A stretch of DNA of 64,000 nt. Source: VXNE01 sp963664635 (lineage in GTDB: Bacteria > Pseudomonadota > Gammaproteobacteria > Pseudomonadales > Azotimanducaceae). Positions 26,243 through 33,986 of this stretch are shown here, piece by piece. Below the pieces are notes generated by a model. That model worked only from the letters and a program-made list of their open reading frames with translations, had not been told where the DNA came from and did no database searches. The position numbers and the translations under genes were made by a program. The DNA lies in NCBI GenBank assembly GCA_963664635.1, contig OY761542.1:1488001-1552000 (forward strand), read 5' to 3'. Every line of letters begins with the position of its first letter. Position 1 is the first letter of the stretch.

Positions 26243-26464
26243 ATGCCGATAGGCCCGAACGGAGAGAAGCGGCCGGCCGACGTAGTGGCCAACGCCGTGC
26301 TCGTGGCGAAGATCGCCACAGGCGAGGCCGAGGAGCAGTACGTCAGCGCGGGCAAGCGCAAGGGCGGGCAGAAGGGCGGCAAGGCTCGCGCCGACTCCCT
26401 CAGCGCGGAGCGCCGCCGCGAGATCGCCATGCAGGGCGCGGAGGCACGGAAAGGCTGCCCATAA
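26243..26464 (+). CDS. Small basic nucleic-acid-binding-like protein of the transposon
   Basis: 73 aa, very basic. GKRKGGQKGGKARADSLSAERRREIAMQGAEAR resembles short Lys/Arg/Gly-rich 'RNA-binding or histone H1-like' proteins that end in an AR-rich tail. ATG 26243 is preferred because AGAGGA lies 8 bases before it; an in-frame ATG at 26210 has none. First of the passenger genes. It might bind DNA in transposition or methylation; not demonstrated. Confidence 0.65.
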   Translation: MPIGPNGEKRPADVVANAVLVAKIATGEAEEQYVSAGKRKGGQKGGKARADSLSAERRREIAMQGAEARKGCP

Positions 26465-26671
26465 ATGGCAGCGCGACGTAGGGGGACGGCTGGTGGCGCG
26501 GCCACCGAACACGCCGTAGACCTTGCCACGGTCGAGCTCCGCTTGTCCGGGAAGATCGAGGATTTCCGCAAGGAAGTTCGCGCCGAGATCGGCAGCTTCC
26601 GCAAGGAAGTTGACCAGCGGTTCGAGGAAGTCATGACGGCGCTTCGGGAGATCAAGGAACGCTTACCGTGA
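26465..26671 (+). CDS. Short coiled-coil protein of the transposon
   Basis: 68 aa, starting ATG right after the stop of the previous gene. Residues 25-66 (GKIEDFRKEVRAEIGSFRKE...) form heptads with two near-identical FRKEV repeats, so an extended coiled coil is likely. The stop overlaps the methyltransferase start (GTGA). No family. It may oligomerise with the methyltransferase-HNH protein. Confidence 0.6.
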   Translation: MAARRRGTAGGAATEHAVDLATVELRLSGKIEDFRKEVRAEIGSFRKEVDQRFEEVMTALREIKERLP

Positions 26672-27939
26672 CCTCGCGCACGCGCGAGCCGAACAGCCCC
26701 CCCCCCCCCCCCCCCCCCCCGGGCGTTGCGAACTTCGCTAATCAGACGGTTTGGACGGTTGACAATCTCGACGTGATGCGGGGCATGAACTCCGCGTCCG
26801 TGGACCTAATCTATCTCGACCCGCCCTTCAACTCGAAGGCCAACTACGCGGCCCCCATCGGATCCAGGGCGGCTGGCGCCGCCTTCAAGGACACATGGAC
26901 TCTCACTGACCTGGACGCGGCTTGGATCAACCTGATCGAGGCCAAGCACCCGGCCCTCTACCGGGTCATCCTCGCGGCCATGACGGACTCCGACAAGTCG
27001 TACCTGGCGTACATGGCCGTCCGGCTGATCGAAATGCAGCGCATCCTCAAGCAATCCGGCTCGATCTACCTGCACTGCGACCCGACCATGAGCCACTACC
27101 TGAAGCTGGTCATGGACGCGGTGTTCGGCAAGGCGCAGTTCCGTAACGAGATCGTGTGGTGCTACACGGGGCCGGGATCGCCCGGCATGCGCCAGTTCCC
27201 GCGGAAGCATGACACGCTGTTCTGGTACTCCAACTCGGCAGCGGGGTGGACCTTCAACGCTGACGCGGTTCGCGTACCCCATGCCGATGGAGGGCCGCAT
27301 ACGGGAGGCTTTGAGGGAGCATTGGACGTGGTATCAGCCCGGGAGTACGGGGCGATGGGAAAGATACCTGAGTCGTGGTGGCCGCAAGCGAAGGGTAACG
27401 GCTTTGCCATCGCGGCCCGCCAAGCCAAGCAATACGTCGGCTACCCGACGCAAAAGCCCTTGGCGCTACTGGATCGCGTCATCCTCGCTTCCTCGAATCC
27501 CAAAGACATGGTGCTGGACCCTTTCTGCGGTTGCGCCACGGCATGTATCGCGGCGGAGCAGAACCACCGGCAGTGGGTTGGCATCGACATATCCCCGAAG
27601 GCTGCGGACCTCGTACAGGAGCGTATGGGGCGGGAGCTCCTGCTGTTCTATCAGGGTGCCAACCGGACTGACATCCCCCAACGCACGGATATGGGCGACC
27701 TGATCCCCTACAACGCCCCCCGCAACAAACGCCACCTGTACGGCGAGCAGGGCGGCGACTGTGCGGGATGCGCAACGCATTTCGAGCTTCGCAACCTCGA
27801 AGTCGATCACATAGTCCCGCGAGCGAAAGGCGGCACGGATCATCTGTCCAACCTCCAACTCCTGTGCGGCCACTGCAACCGCGTCAAGGGCGATCGGGGC
27901 ATGGAGTACCTACGCGCCAAGCTACAGATCGCAGCATAA
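26668..27939 (+). CDS. DNA methyltransferase fused to an HNH nuclease domain
   Basis: 423 aa. The catalytic motif IV DPPF (Asp51) comes before the SAM-binding motif DPFCGCATACIAAEQ (284-298), the permuted order of beta-class amino methyltransferases. C-terminal residues 362-410 form a complete HNH zinc finger: CAGC (365-368), LEVDHIVPRAKGGTDHLSNL with His381, and LLCGHCNRVKGDR (Cys400, Cys403). So one chain has both base-modifying and DNA-cutting potential. GTG 26668 follows AAGGA and overlaps the coiled-coil gene. Codons 11-18 are a poly-C tract, making expression potentially phase-variable. Target sequence not predictable. Confidence 0.88.
   Translation: MTSRTREPNSPPPPPPPPGVANFANQTVWTVDNLDVMRGMNSASVDLIYLDPPFNSKANYAAPIGSRAAGAAFKDTWTLTDLDAAWINLIEAKHPALYRVILAAMTDSDKSYLAYMAVRLIEMQRILKQSGSIYLHCDPTMSHYLKLVMDAVFGKAQFRNEIVWCYTGPGSPGMRQFPRKHDTLFWYSNSAAGWTFNADAVRVPHADGGPHTGGFEGALDVVSAREYGAMGKIPESWWPQAKGNGFAIAARQAKQYVGYPTQKPLALLDRVILASSNPKDMVLDPFCGCATACIAAEQNHRQWVGIDISPKAADLVQERMGRELLLFYQGANRTDIPQRTDMGDLIPYNAPRNKRHLYGEQGGDCAGCATHFELRNLEVDHIVPRAKGGTDHLSNLQLLCGHCNRVKGDRGMEYLRAKLQIAA
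26697..26720 (+). repeat. 24-base poly-C tract in the methyltransferase coding region
   Basis: An uninterrupted run of 24 C, covering codons 10-18 of the methyltransferase (read as eight prolines). In the rest of the window no homopolymer comes near this length. The reading frame is on in the assembled length; a change of one or two bases would turn it off. Length could be affected by sequencing or assembly error. Confidence 0.85.
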
Positions 27940-27992
27940 CAAACTGACGTTTTTGCTTGACATCTGGGGTGGTGTGCGGGACACTTGCCCGC

Positions 27993-28883
27993 ATGAACAA
28001 GCTCCCCACCAAGACCCGCGCCCAGATACTCGGAATGCTCGTCGAGGGCATGTCCATGCGGTCGATTACCCGGATTACCGGAGTCTCGATCAACACCGTG
28101 GCCAAGCTCCTGACGGACGCTGGCGCGGCGTGCGCGAAGTACCATGATGAGCACGTCCGGGGGATCGCCGGACACCGCCGAATCGAGTGCGATGAAGTCT
28201 GGGCTTTCGTCTACGCGAAGGAGCGGAACGTACCGCGCGCGACTGCCGCCCCGGAAGGCGCTGGCGACGCTTGGACGTGGACGGCCATTGATGCCGACTC
28301 GAAACTCATTACGTCCTATCTGGTCAGCGGGGAACGCGACGGACAAGTCGCCATCGCCTTCATGGACGATCTCCGGTCGCGGTTGGAGGACCGTCCGCAG
28401 CTATCCACGGACGGGCTTGCGGCTTACGTGGACGCGGTGGAAGGCGCATTCGGCGGCGACGTGGACTACGCTCAGGTCATCAAGGAGTACGGCAAGCTAC
28501 CCGGCACGGACGATGAGCGGCGCTACAGCCCGGCAGTCTGCACCAACTGCGAGAAGCGCCGGATCGAGGGCAACCCCGACATGCGCAAGGCGAACACCAG
28601 CTACGTCGAGCGATCGAACCTCACGATACGGATGGGCAACCGGCGCTTCACCCGCCTGACCAACGCCTTCTCCAAGAAGGTCGAGAAGCATGTTGACATG
28701 CTCTCGCTTTGCTTCGTCCACTACAACTTCTGCCGGATTCACAAGACGCTGCGCGTCACCCCGGCGATGGAAGCCCGACTCACTGATACCCTGCACGACA
28801 TCGAATGGATCGTCGGCCTGATCGACGCGAATACCCCGCCGCCTGCAAAGCCCGGGCCAAAGCCACGCGCCGAATCAAACTGA
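27993..28883 (+). CDS. IS1-family-like transposase
   Basis: 296 aa from ATG 27993. N-terminal helix-turn-helix (residues 5-45, LPTKTRAQILGML...SINTVAKLL) and a DDE nuclease core: Asp67 in ECDEVWAF, Asp140 in STDGLAAY and Glu in SYVERSNLT near 214. The pattern ECDEVWAFVYAKERN and GDAWTWTAIDADSKL is that of transposases catalogued as IS1 family outside the enterobacterial group (no frameshift needed). The TGA falls inside the right terminal repeat. Catalyses excision/insertion of the element, generating the 8-bp duplication. Confidence 0.9.
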   Translation: MNKLPTKTRAQILGMLVEGMSMRSITRITGVSINTVAKLLTDAGAACAKYHDEHVRGIAGHRRIECDEVWAFVYAKERNVPRATAAPEGAGDAWTWTAIDADSKLITSYLVSGERDGQVAIAFMDDLRSRLEDRPQLSTDGLAAYVDAVEGAFGGDVDYAQVIKEYGKLPGTDDERRYSPAVCTNCEKRRIEGNPDMRKANTSYVERSNLTIRMGNRRFTRLTNAFSKKVEKHVDMLSLCFVHYNFCRIHKTLRVTPAMEARLTDTLHDIEWIVGLIDANTPPPAKPGPKPRAESN

Positions 28884-28900
28884 TACACTACCCCACGCGG
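28869..28900 (-). repeat. Right terminal inverted repeat and target duplication
   Basis: Inverted repeat 28869-28892, the exact reverse complement of 26136-26159, followed by CCACGCGG at 28893-28900. Confidence 0.95.
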
Positions 28901-28949
28901 GAATGCGTGGCGGTAGCGGCGTATCGTGCGGTAAAATAACTCGTTTCGG

Positions 28950-28976
28950 GCGCTCCGATCCTCGGGGCGCTTCTCC
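28950..28976 (+). terminator. Probable terminator of the original symporter gene
   Basis: GCGCTCCGA (28950-28958) and TCGGGGCGC (28962-28970) form a nine-pair stem with one G-U pair and a three-base loop, followed by TTCTCC. It lies 34 bases after the pre-insertion symporter stop at 28914-28916. Confidence 0.5.
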
Positions 28977-29027
28977 ACGGCCCTCCACGGCGACCGTAGC
29001 GCAAGGCAGGAAGGGGACTTTCGAGAC

Positions 29028-31388
29028 GTGTCGTTGATGCTGCCCCTGGTTCTGGCAACCGCCGTGGCTGGCGACAGTGTGCTACCTATCCACCTGACCG
29101 AAGCTCCGCACGACACGCCCGTGTCCATCGACGGCCGCCTCGATGAAGCCATCTGGCAGTCCCTGCCCGCGTCGAAGGCGTTCCAGGTGGTACAGCCGGA
29201 CACCATGGGAAGCCCGGCGTTCGAGACCTCCGTACGGTTCTTCTACACGGCCCGGGGCATCTACGTCGGCGCGGACATGGAGCAACCGCCCGAGACGCTG
29301 GTCGAACGCCTGAGCTCGCGGGACCAGGGGTTCCTCACCCGGGACGCGTTCACCTTCAACCTGGACACCTCCGGGGAGGGACGTTACGGCTTCTGGTTCC
29401 AGGTGGCCCTCGGCGGGAGCCTGTCGGACGGCACGCTGTTGCCGGAGCGGGAATACAGCATGACCTGGGACGGCGCCTGGCGCGCGTCCACGGCGCGCAC
29501 CGCGACCGGGTGGTCGGCGGAGCTGTTCGTGCCTTGGGCCATCGTCAGCATGCCCCACGTCGAGGGTGAGCGGAGGCTGGGTTTCTACGGGCAACGCTCG
29601 GTGGCGCACCGGAACGAGCGCTGGGGCTGGCCGGCGCTGCCCTGGTCGCGGCCGAAGTTCATCTCGGACTTCCAGCCGCTCGCGCTCGACGGCGTCGATC
29701 CGCGTCACGAGTACAGCGTCGTGCCCTACGCTTCCAGCACGTACGACCGCCTCGGGGACAGCGTTTCCGGCAAGGTCGGGCTGGACCTGGGGTGGCGCCC
29801 GTCCTCCAACTTCCAGGTGACCGCCGCCCTGAACCCCGACTTTGGCAACGTCGAGGCGGACGACGTGATCGTCAACCTGTCCGCGTTCGAGACGTTCTTC
29901 CCGGAGAAGCGGCTGTTCTTCCAGGAGGGCCAGGAGATCTTCGTCACTTCGCCGCGGGCGAGCTCCTTCCGGCGCGGCTCCACCCCCCCGTTTCTGCTCC
30001 TGCACACGCGGCGCATCGGCGCGCCGCCGGAGCGGCCGGCGCTGGCGGACGGCCGTACCGCGGAAGAGGCGGCCTTCGCCCGGCCGACCGAGCTGCTCGG
30101 CGCCGCGAAGGCAACGGGCCAGCACGGCGGCCTGCGATGGGGCGTCCTCGCCGCGATGGAGGACGAGACGGCGTTCACCGCGGTCGATTCCGACGGGCGC
30201 CGCGAGCGCCTCCGCCAGGACGGCCGGGACTTCGAGGCGGTGCGCGTCCTCTACGAGCGCAGCGAGGGTCCGTACCGGGCCATCGGCTGGATGGCGACCC
30301 ACGCGGACCGTCTCGAGGGGGCCGCCGACGTGCAGGCGCTCGACGGGCACTTCCTGAGCGGTGACGGAACCTGGAAGGCGGATGGGCAGTGGGTGTCTTC
30401 GGACGTCGCCGGCACGCGCGGGTACGGCGGTTTCATGGACCTCACGTATGCGCCGCGGCAGGGGTTGTCGCACGGCCTGTCCGTGGACCACTTCGACGAA
30501 GACCTCGAACTGAACGACATGGGATACCTGTACCGGAACGACCTGACCCGGTACCGATACAGTCTGCGCACGCAACGTTCGGACCTCGGCTGGGTCAGCG
30601 ACCGGTGGTCGAGCATGAGCCTTGACTGGGGCCGCAACGCGCGCGGCGAGCGGGTGGCTGGCGGGGTGGGCGTGTACCAGACGTACCGTCTGAACAATCG
30701 CGCGGAAGTCAGGGTGCGGGGCGGTTACAAAGCCGCCGGCCTCGATGATCGCGCGGCGTTCGGCGCCGGGACCTTCGAGGTCGGGGACCGCTGGAACATC
30801 ACCGGCTCCTATGAGTCCGACGGCGCCAGGCGTTTCTCGTACGAGGTGGGTTTCGGCTGGGAGGACGAGCCCCTCGAGGGCGGCAAGGCCACCTACGAGG
30901 GGGAGTTGACCTGGCGCCCGACGGACCGCGTGACCCTTGAGGCGGGCCTCGACTACGTGAAGCGGGATGGCTGGCTCCTCTACCGGGGCGGCCGCAGCAT
31001 GACCTCGTTCAAGGCGGAGCAGTGGATTCCCCGCTGGAACCTGGACTACTTCCTGAGTGCGCGCCAGCAGTTCCGGGTGGGCCTGCAGTGGGTGGGGGTG
31101 CACGCCCACGATGACGCGTACTTCCGGCTGCCCGACAGGACGGGGGCCCTGATCCCGCTCACTGGTGAGGCCAACGCGGACGATGCGTTCACGATCTCGG
31201 AACTGGCCCTGCAGGTGCGCTACCGGTGGGAACTCGCCCCCATGTCGGACCTGTTCGTGGTCTACACCCGGCATGCGAGCCTGCCGAGCGCGGTGGGCGA
31301 GGGTTTCGTCGGGCTGTTCTCGAACGCGCTCGACGAGCCGGTCGCGGAACAACTGGTCGTCAAGGTCCGCTACCGCCTCGGCACCTGA
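29028..31388 (+). CDS. DUF5916 outer-membrane protein with CBM9-like N-domain
   Basis: 786 aa. A short N-terminal signal (LMLPLVLATAVAG) is followed by a carbohydrate-binding-module-9-like domain (PVSIDGRLDEAIWQSLPAS, residues 26-44), then the DUF5916 barrel: NPDFGNVEADDVIVNLSAFE and FFPEKRLFFQEG near 270-305, and many alternating beta strands to the end (RVKYRL-type C-terminus). DUF5916 proteins are outer-membrane proteins often found with peptidases or polysaccharide genes; role unknown. GTG 29028 or ATG 29037 could start it. Confidence 0.85.
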   Translation: MSLMLPLVLATAVAGDSVLPIHLTEAPHDTPVSIDGRLDEAIWQSLPASKAFQVVQPDTMGSPAFETSVRFFYTARGIYVGADMEQPPETLVERLSSRDQGFLTRDAFTFNLDTSGEGRYGFWFQVALGGSLSDGTLLPEREYSMTWDGAWRASTARTATGWSAELFVPWAIVSMPHVEGERRLGFYGQRSVAHRNERWGWPALPWSRPKFISDFQPLALDGVDPRHEYSVVPYASSTYDRLGDSVSGKVGLDLGWRPSSNFQVTAALNPDFGNVEADDVIVNLSAFETFFPEKRLFFQEGQEIFVTSPRASSFRRGSTPPFLLLHTRRIGAPPERPALADGRTAEEAAFARPTELLGAAKATGQHGGLRWGVLAAMEDETAFTAVDSDGRRERLRQDGRDFEAVRVLYERSEGPYRAIGWMATHADRLEGAADVQALDGHFLSGDGTWKADGQWVSSDVAGTRGYGGFMDLTYAPRQGLSHGLSVDHFDEDLELNDMGYLYRNDLTRYRYSLRTQRSDLGWVSDRWSSMSLDWGRNARGERVAGGVGVYQTYRLNNRAEVRVRGGYKAAGLDDRAAFGAGTFEVGDRWNITGSYESDGARRFSYEVGFGWEDEPLEGGKATYEGELTWRPTDRVTLEAGLDYVKRDGWLLYRGGRSMTSFKAEQWIPRWNLDYFLSARQQFRVGLQWVGVHAHDDAYFRLPDRTGALIPLTGEANADDAFTISELALQVRYRWELAPMSDLFVVYTRHASLPSAVGEGFVGLFSNALDEPVAEQLVVKVRYRLGT

Positions 31389-31417
31389 TGCGGGGCACGG
31401 TCGGGCTCGTCCCGTCC

Positions 31418-31457
31418 CGGCGCGACCGCAGGTCGCGCGACCACAAGGGTCGCCCTA
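31418..31457. repeat. GCGACC/GGTCGC palindromic repeat
   Basis: CGCGACCGCAGGTCGCG and CGACCACAAGGGTCG lie back to back, between the DUF5916 gene and the CoA-transferase gene. Related palindromes recur at 43604-43700. This is a dispersed intergenic repeat family that may serve as transcription-end signals. Confidence 0.6.
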
Positions 31458-31510
31458 CACCTTGGCGGCGAGAAAGCGGACAATTCCGCGAAACGATCGG
31501 GGGGACATCC

Positions 31511-32743
31511 ATGGCCGCGCTCGACGGACTACGCATTCTCGACATGACCCAGTGGGAGGCGGGCACGTGCTGCACGCAGTCTCTCGCCTTTCTTGGAGCC
31601 ACCGTGGTCAAGGTCGAGCAGCCGGACGTGGGCGACCCCGGCCGCCGCCTCTGGAGCCGGGAGACGGACTCCGAGTACTTCGTCAACTGGAACAGCAACA
31701 AGCGCAGCGTCACCATCGACCTCGGCCAACCCGCCGGCCGCGAGGTGCTGCTCGGCATGGTCCCGCACTACGATGTCTTCGTGGAGAACTACGGCCCGGG
31801 TGTGGTCGAGAAGCTCGACATCGGCTACGACGTGATGCGCGAGATCAAGCCGGACATCATCTACGCGCGCATCAAGGGGTTCGGCACCAGCGGGCCGTAT
31901 GCCGACTACAAGTGCATGGACATGGTCGCGCAGGCGGCCGCCGGGGCGTTCTCCGTCACGGGCTACCAGAACGGACCGCCGCTGCGGCCCGGCGTGACCA
32001 TGGGCGATGCGGGCACGGGCATGCAGACCGCACTGGCCATCTCGGCGGCGTGGGCGCAGAAGCTGCGCACCGGCGAGGGCCAGCTCATCGAACTCTCGAT
32101 GCAGGAAGCCATGACGTACTACATGCGGACAGCCATCTCCTACTCGAACTTTGGCGCCGTCCCGACGCCGCGCCTGGGTGACAGCGACAACGCTTTCGTG
32201 GCGCTCTACCCCTGCGCGCCAGGGGGGCTCAACGACTATGTCTTCCTCATGGCGGTGAATGCGCGCATGTGGGCGGCCGTGTGCGCCGTGATCGGCAAGC
32301 CCGACCTGTTGGACGATCCCCGGTTCGCCACCGCGGACAGCCGGCGCGAACACCGCGAGGCGCTCGGTGACGAGATCGCGGAGTGGACGCTCAGGCACAC
32401 CAAGAGGGAGGCGATGGAGGCATTCGCGGAGGCGGGGGTCTGCGCAAGCCAGGTGTACGAGACCCATGAGCTGTTCTCCGATCCGCACCTGGTCGAGCGG
32501 GGATTCGTCCACGAACTCGAGCATCCCGAACACGGCCGGGTCCGGGTCCTCGGCTGGCCGGCGCGCATGTCGGCGAGCAGCGTGCCGATCGAGGCGGCGC
32601 CCCTGCTCGGGGAGCACACCGACGAGGTGCTGGCCCGGGATCTCGGGCTCGACGCAGACGCACTGGAACGACTGCGCGAACGGGGCGCCATCGGCGGGGA
32701 TCAGAGCCGCCGCGACGCGCGCCACGAAGCGGCGGCGGGCTGA
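31511..32743 (+). CDS. CaiB/BaiF-type CoA-transferase (family III) 1
   Basis: 410 aa. Starts at ATG 31511, LDGLRILDMTQWEAGTCCTQ. The family III signature is present: GPGVVEKLDIGYD and IYARIKGFGTSGPYADY near 118-134, and catalytic Asp166 in MGDAGTGMQTAL. These enzymes move CoA between acyl-CoA and a free acid through aspartyl-CoA. The following gene is a second, different family member (spacing 5 bases), so a heteromeric or two-step system is possible. Substrate unknown; formyl/oxalyl or carnitine-type acids are typical. Confidence 0.92.
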   Translation: MAALDGLRILDMTQWEAGTCCTQSLAFLGATVVKVEQPDVGDPGRRLWSRETDSEYFVNWNSNKRSVTIDLGQPAGREVLLGMVPHYDVFVENYGPGVVEKLDIGYDVMREIKPDIIYARIKGFGTSGPYADYKCMDMVAQAAAGAFSVTGYQNGPPLRPGVTMGDAGTGMQTALAISAAWAQKLRTGEGQLIELSMQEAMTYYMRTAISYSNFGAVPTPRLGDSDNAFVALYPCAPGGLNDYVFLMAVNARMWAAVCAVIGKPDLLDDPRFATADSRREHREALGDEIAEWTLRHTKREAMEAFAEAGVCASQVYETHELFSDPHLVERGFVHELEHPEHGRVRVLGWPARMSASSVPIEAAPLLGEHTDEVLARDLGLDADALERLRERGAIGGDQSRRDARHEAAAG

Positions 32744-32748
32744 TCGCG

Positions 32749-33981
32749 ATGGCGAACAACGAAGGGCGCTCGGGCCCGCTCGACGGAATCCGCGTCATCG
32801 ACTTCACCAACGTCGTGGCCGGTCCCCACGCCGGGATGATCCTGGCCGACCAGGGCGCGGACGTCATCAAGATCGAGGGCCCCCGCCGCCGCGACTTCGC
32901 GCGCGGACCGGGGGAGGGCGCGTCCCAACTCAACTCGGTGTTCCTGAACAACAACCGCAACAAGCGTTCGCTGTCCGTCGACGCGACGACGGATGCGGGC
33001 CGCGAGATCCTGCTGCGCCTCGCCGCCACCGCGGACGTCTTCCTGCAAAACTACCGACCGGGCGTGATGACCCGCCTCGGCATCGACGAGCCGGCCCTGC
33101 GGGCCGTGAACGGCAAGATCGTCTACGTGTCCATGAGCGGCTTCGGCGAGTCGGGCCCCTTCGCACACAAGCCGGTCTACGATCCGCTCATCCAGGCGCT
33201 CTCGGGGCTGACGACCGTGCAGGCGGGCTCCGACGACGAGCGGCCGAAACTCATCCGCACCGTGCTGCCGGACAAGCTGACCGGAATGACCGCCGCCCAG
33301 GCGATATCGAGCGCCCTGGTGGCCCGGGAACGGACCGGCGAAGGCCAGCACATCCGTCTCTCGATGCTCGACTCGGTGGTCGCCTTCCTGTGGTCGTCCG
33401 ACATGGGCGAGCAGACGTTCCTGGACCGCGAAGTCTCGGCCCAGGCCGCCGCCACGATCATCGACCTCATCTACGAGACGCAGACCGGTTACGTCACCAT
33501 CTCGACGATGACCAACGACCAGTGGGCGGGCTTCTGCCGCGCGGCGGAACGGCCGGAACTCATCACCGACGAGCGCTTCCGCAGCGCCGGCGGCCGCCAC
33601 CGCAACGCCGACGAGCGGCTCGCGCTCATCCAGGAGATCCTCATGACGGGGACGGCCGACCAGTGGCTCGACAGGCTCGACGCCGAAGGCGTCCCCTGTG
33701 CCCCGGTGCTGACGCGCAGCCAGGCCGTCGAGCATCCCCAGGTGCAGGCGAGCGGAATCCTCGTAGAGAGCGAGCACATCCACGCCGGCCGCCTCCGCCA
33801 GGCCCGGAGCGCGGCCGTCTTCGAGGGCGCGCCGATGCAGATACGCCACGGCGCGCCGCTGCTCGGCGAGCACACCTCCGAGGTACTTGCGGAACTCGGC
33901 TACTCGAGGACGGAAGTGGGTGACCTCGTGAATGCGGGGGTCGTGAGCGTGCCTGCGCCGCCCGAAGGCACGCCAGGGTAG
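32749..33981 (+). CDS. CaiB/BaiF-type CoA-transferase (family III) 2
   Basis: 410 aa. LDGIRVIDFTNVVAGPHAGMIL and VSMSGFGESGPFA are diagnostic; catalytic Asp175 lies in LPDKLTGMTAAQA. It differs from its upstream neighbour (the second half shows little similarity), so it is not a simple duplicate and probably has another acyl partner. Ends five bases before the converging AGCS symporter gene. Confidence 0.92.
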   Translation: MANNEGRSGPLDGIRVIDFTNVVAGPHAGMILADQGADVIKIEGPRRRDFARGPGEGASQLNSVFLNNNRNKRSLSVDATTDAGREILLRLAATADVFLQNYRPGVMTRLGIDEPALRAVNGKIVYVSMSGFGESGPFAHKPVYDPLIQALSGLTTVQAGSDDERPKLIRTVLPDKLTGMTAAQAISSALVARERTGEGQHIRLSMLDSVVAFLWSSDMGEQTFLDREVSAQAAATIIDLIYETQTGYVTISTMTNDQWAGFCRAAERPELITDERFRSAGGRHRNADERLALIQEILMTGTADQWLDRLDAEGVPCAPVLTRSQAVEHPQVQASGILVESEHIHAGRLRQARSAAVFEGAPMQIRHGAPLLGEHTSEVLAELGYSRTEVGDLVNAGVVSVPAPPEGTPG

Positions 33982-33986
33982 GCGGC

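Larger units (their letters stand above)
26136..28892 (+). mobile_element. IS1-family-like transposon carrying a DNA methyltransferase-HNH gene
   Basis: A complete 2,757-bp element. Its ends are a perfect 24-bp inverted repeat beginning GGTAGTGTATCAG (26136-26159 and 28869-28892). Direct copies of CCACGCGG flank it (26128-26135, 28893-28900), an 8-bp target duplication as expected for IS1-type transposition. It contains four genes on the plus strand: two small proteins, a DNA methyltransferase with HNH domain, and the transposase whose stop lies in the right repeat. Ordinary IS1 elements are 0.7-1.2 kb and carry only the transposase. The intact repeats suggest recent insertion. Confidence 0.93.

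Noticed and set aside
26697..26720. The poly-C run as an assembly gap or artefact
   Set aside because: Not fully excluded. The flanking sequence stays in one reading frame across it and the upstream start has a ribosome site and overlaps the previous gene, so I kept it as real but flagged the risk.
29082..31352. A 756-codon open frame antisense to the DUF5916 gene
   Set aside because: Shadow frame of a gene with recognisable conserved blocks.
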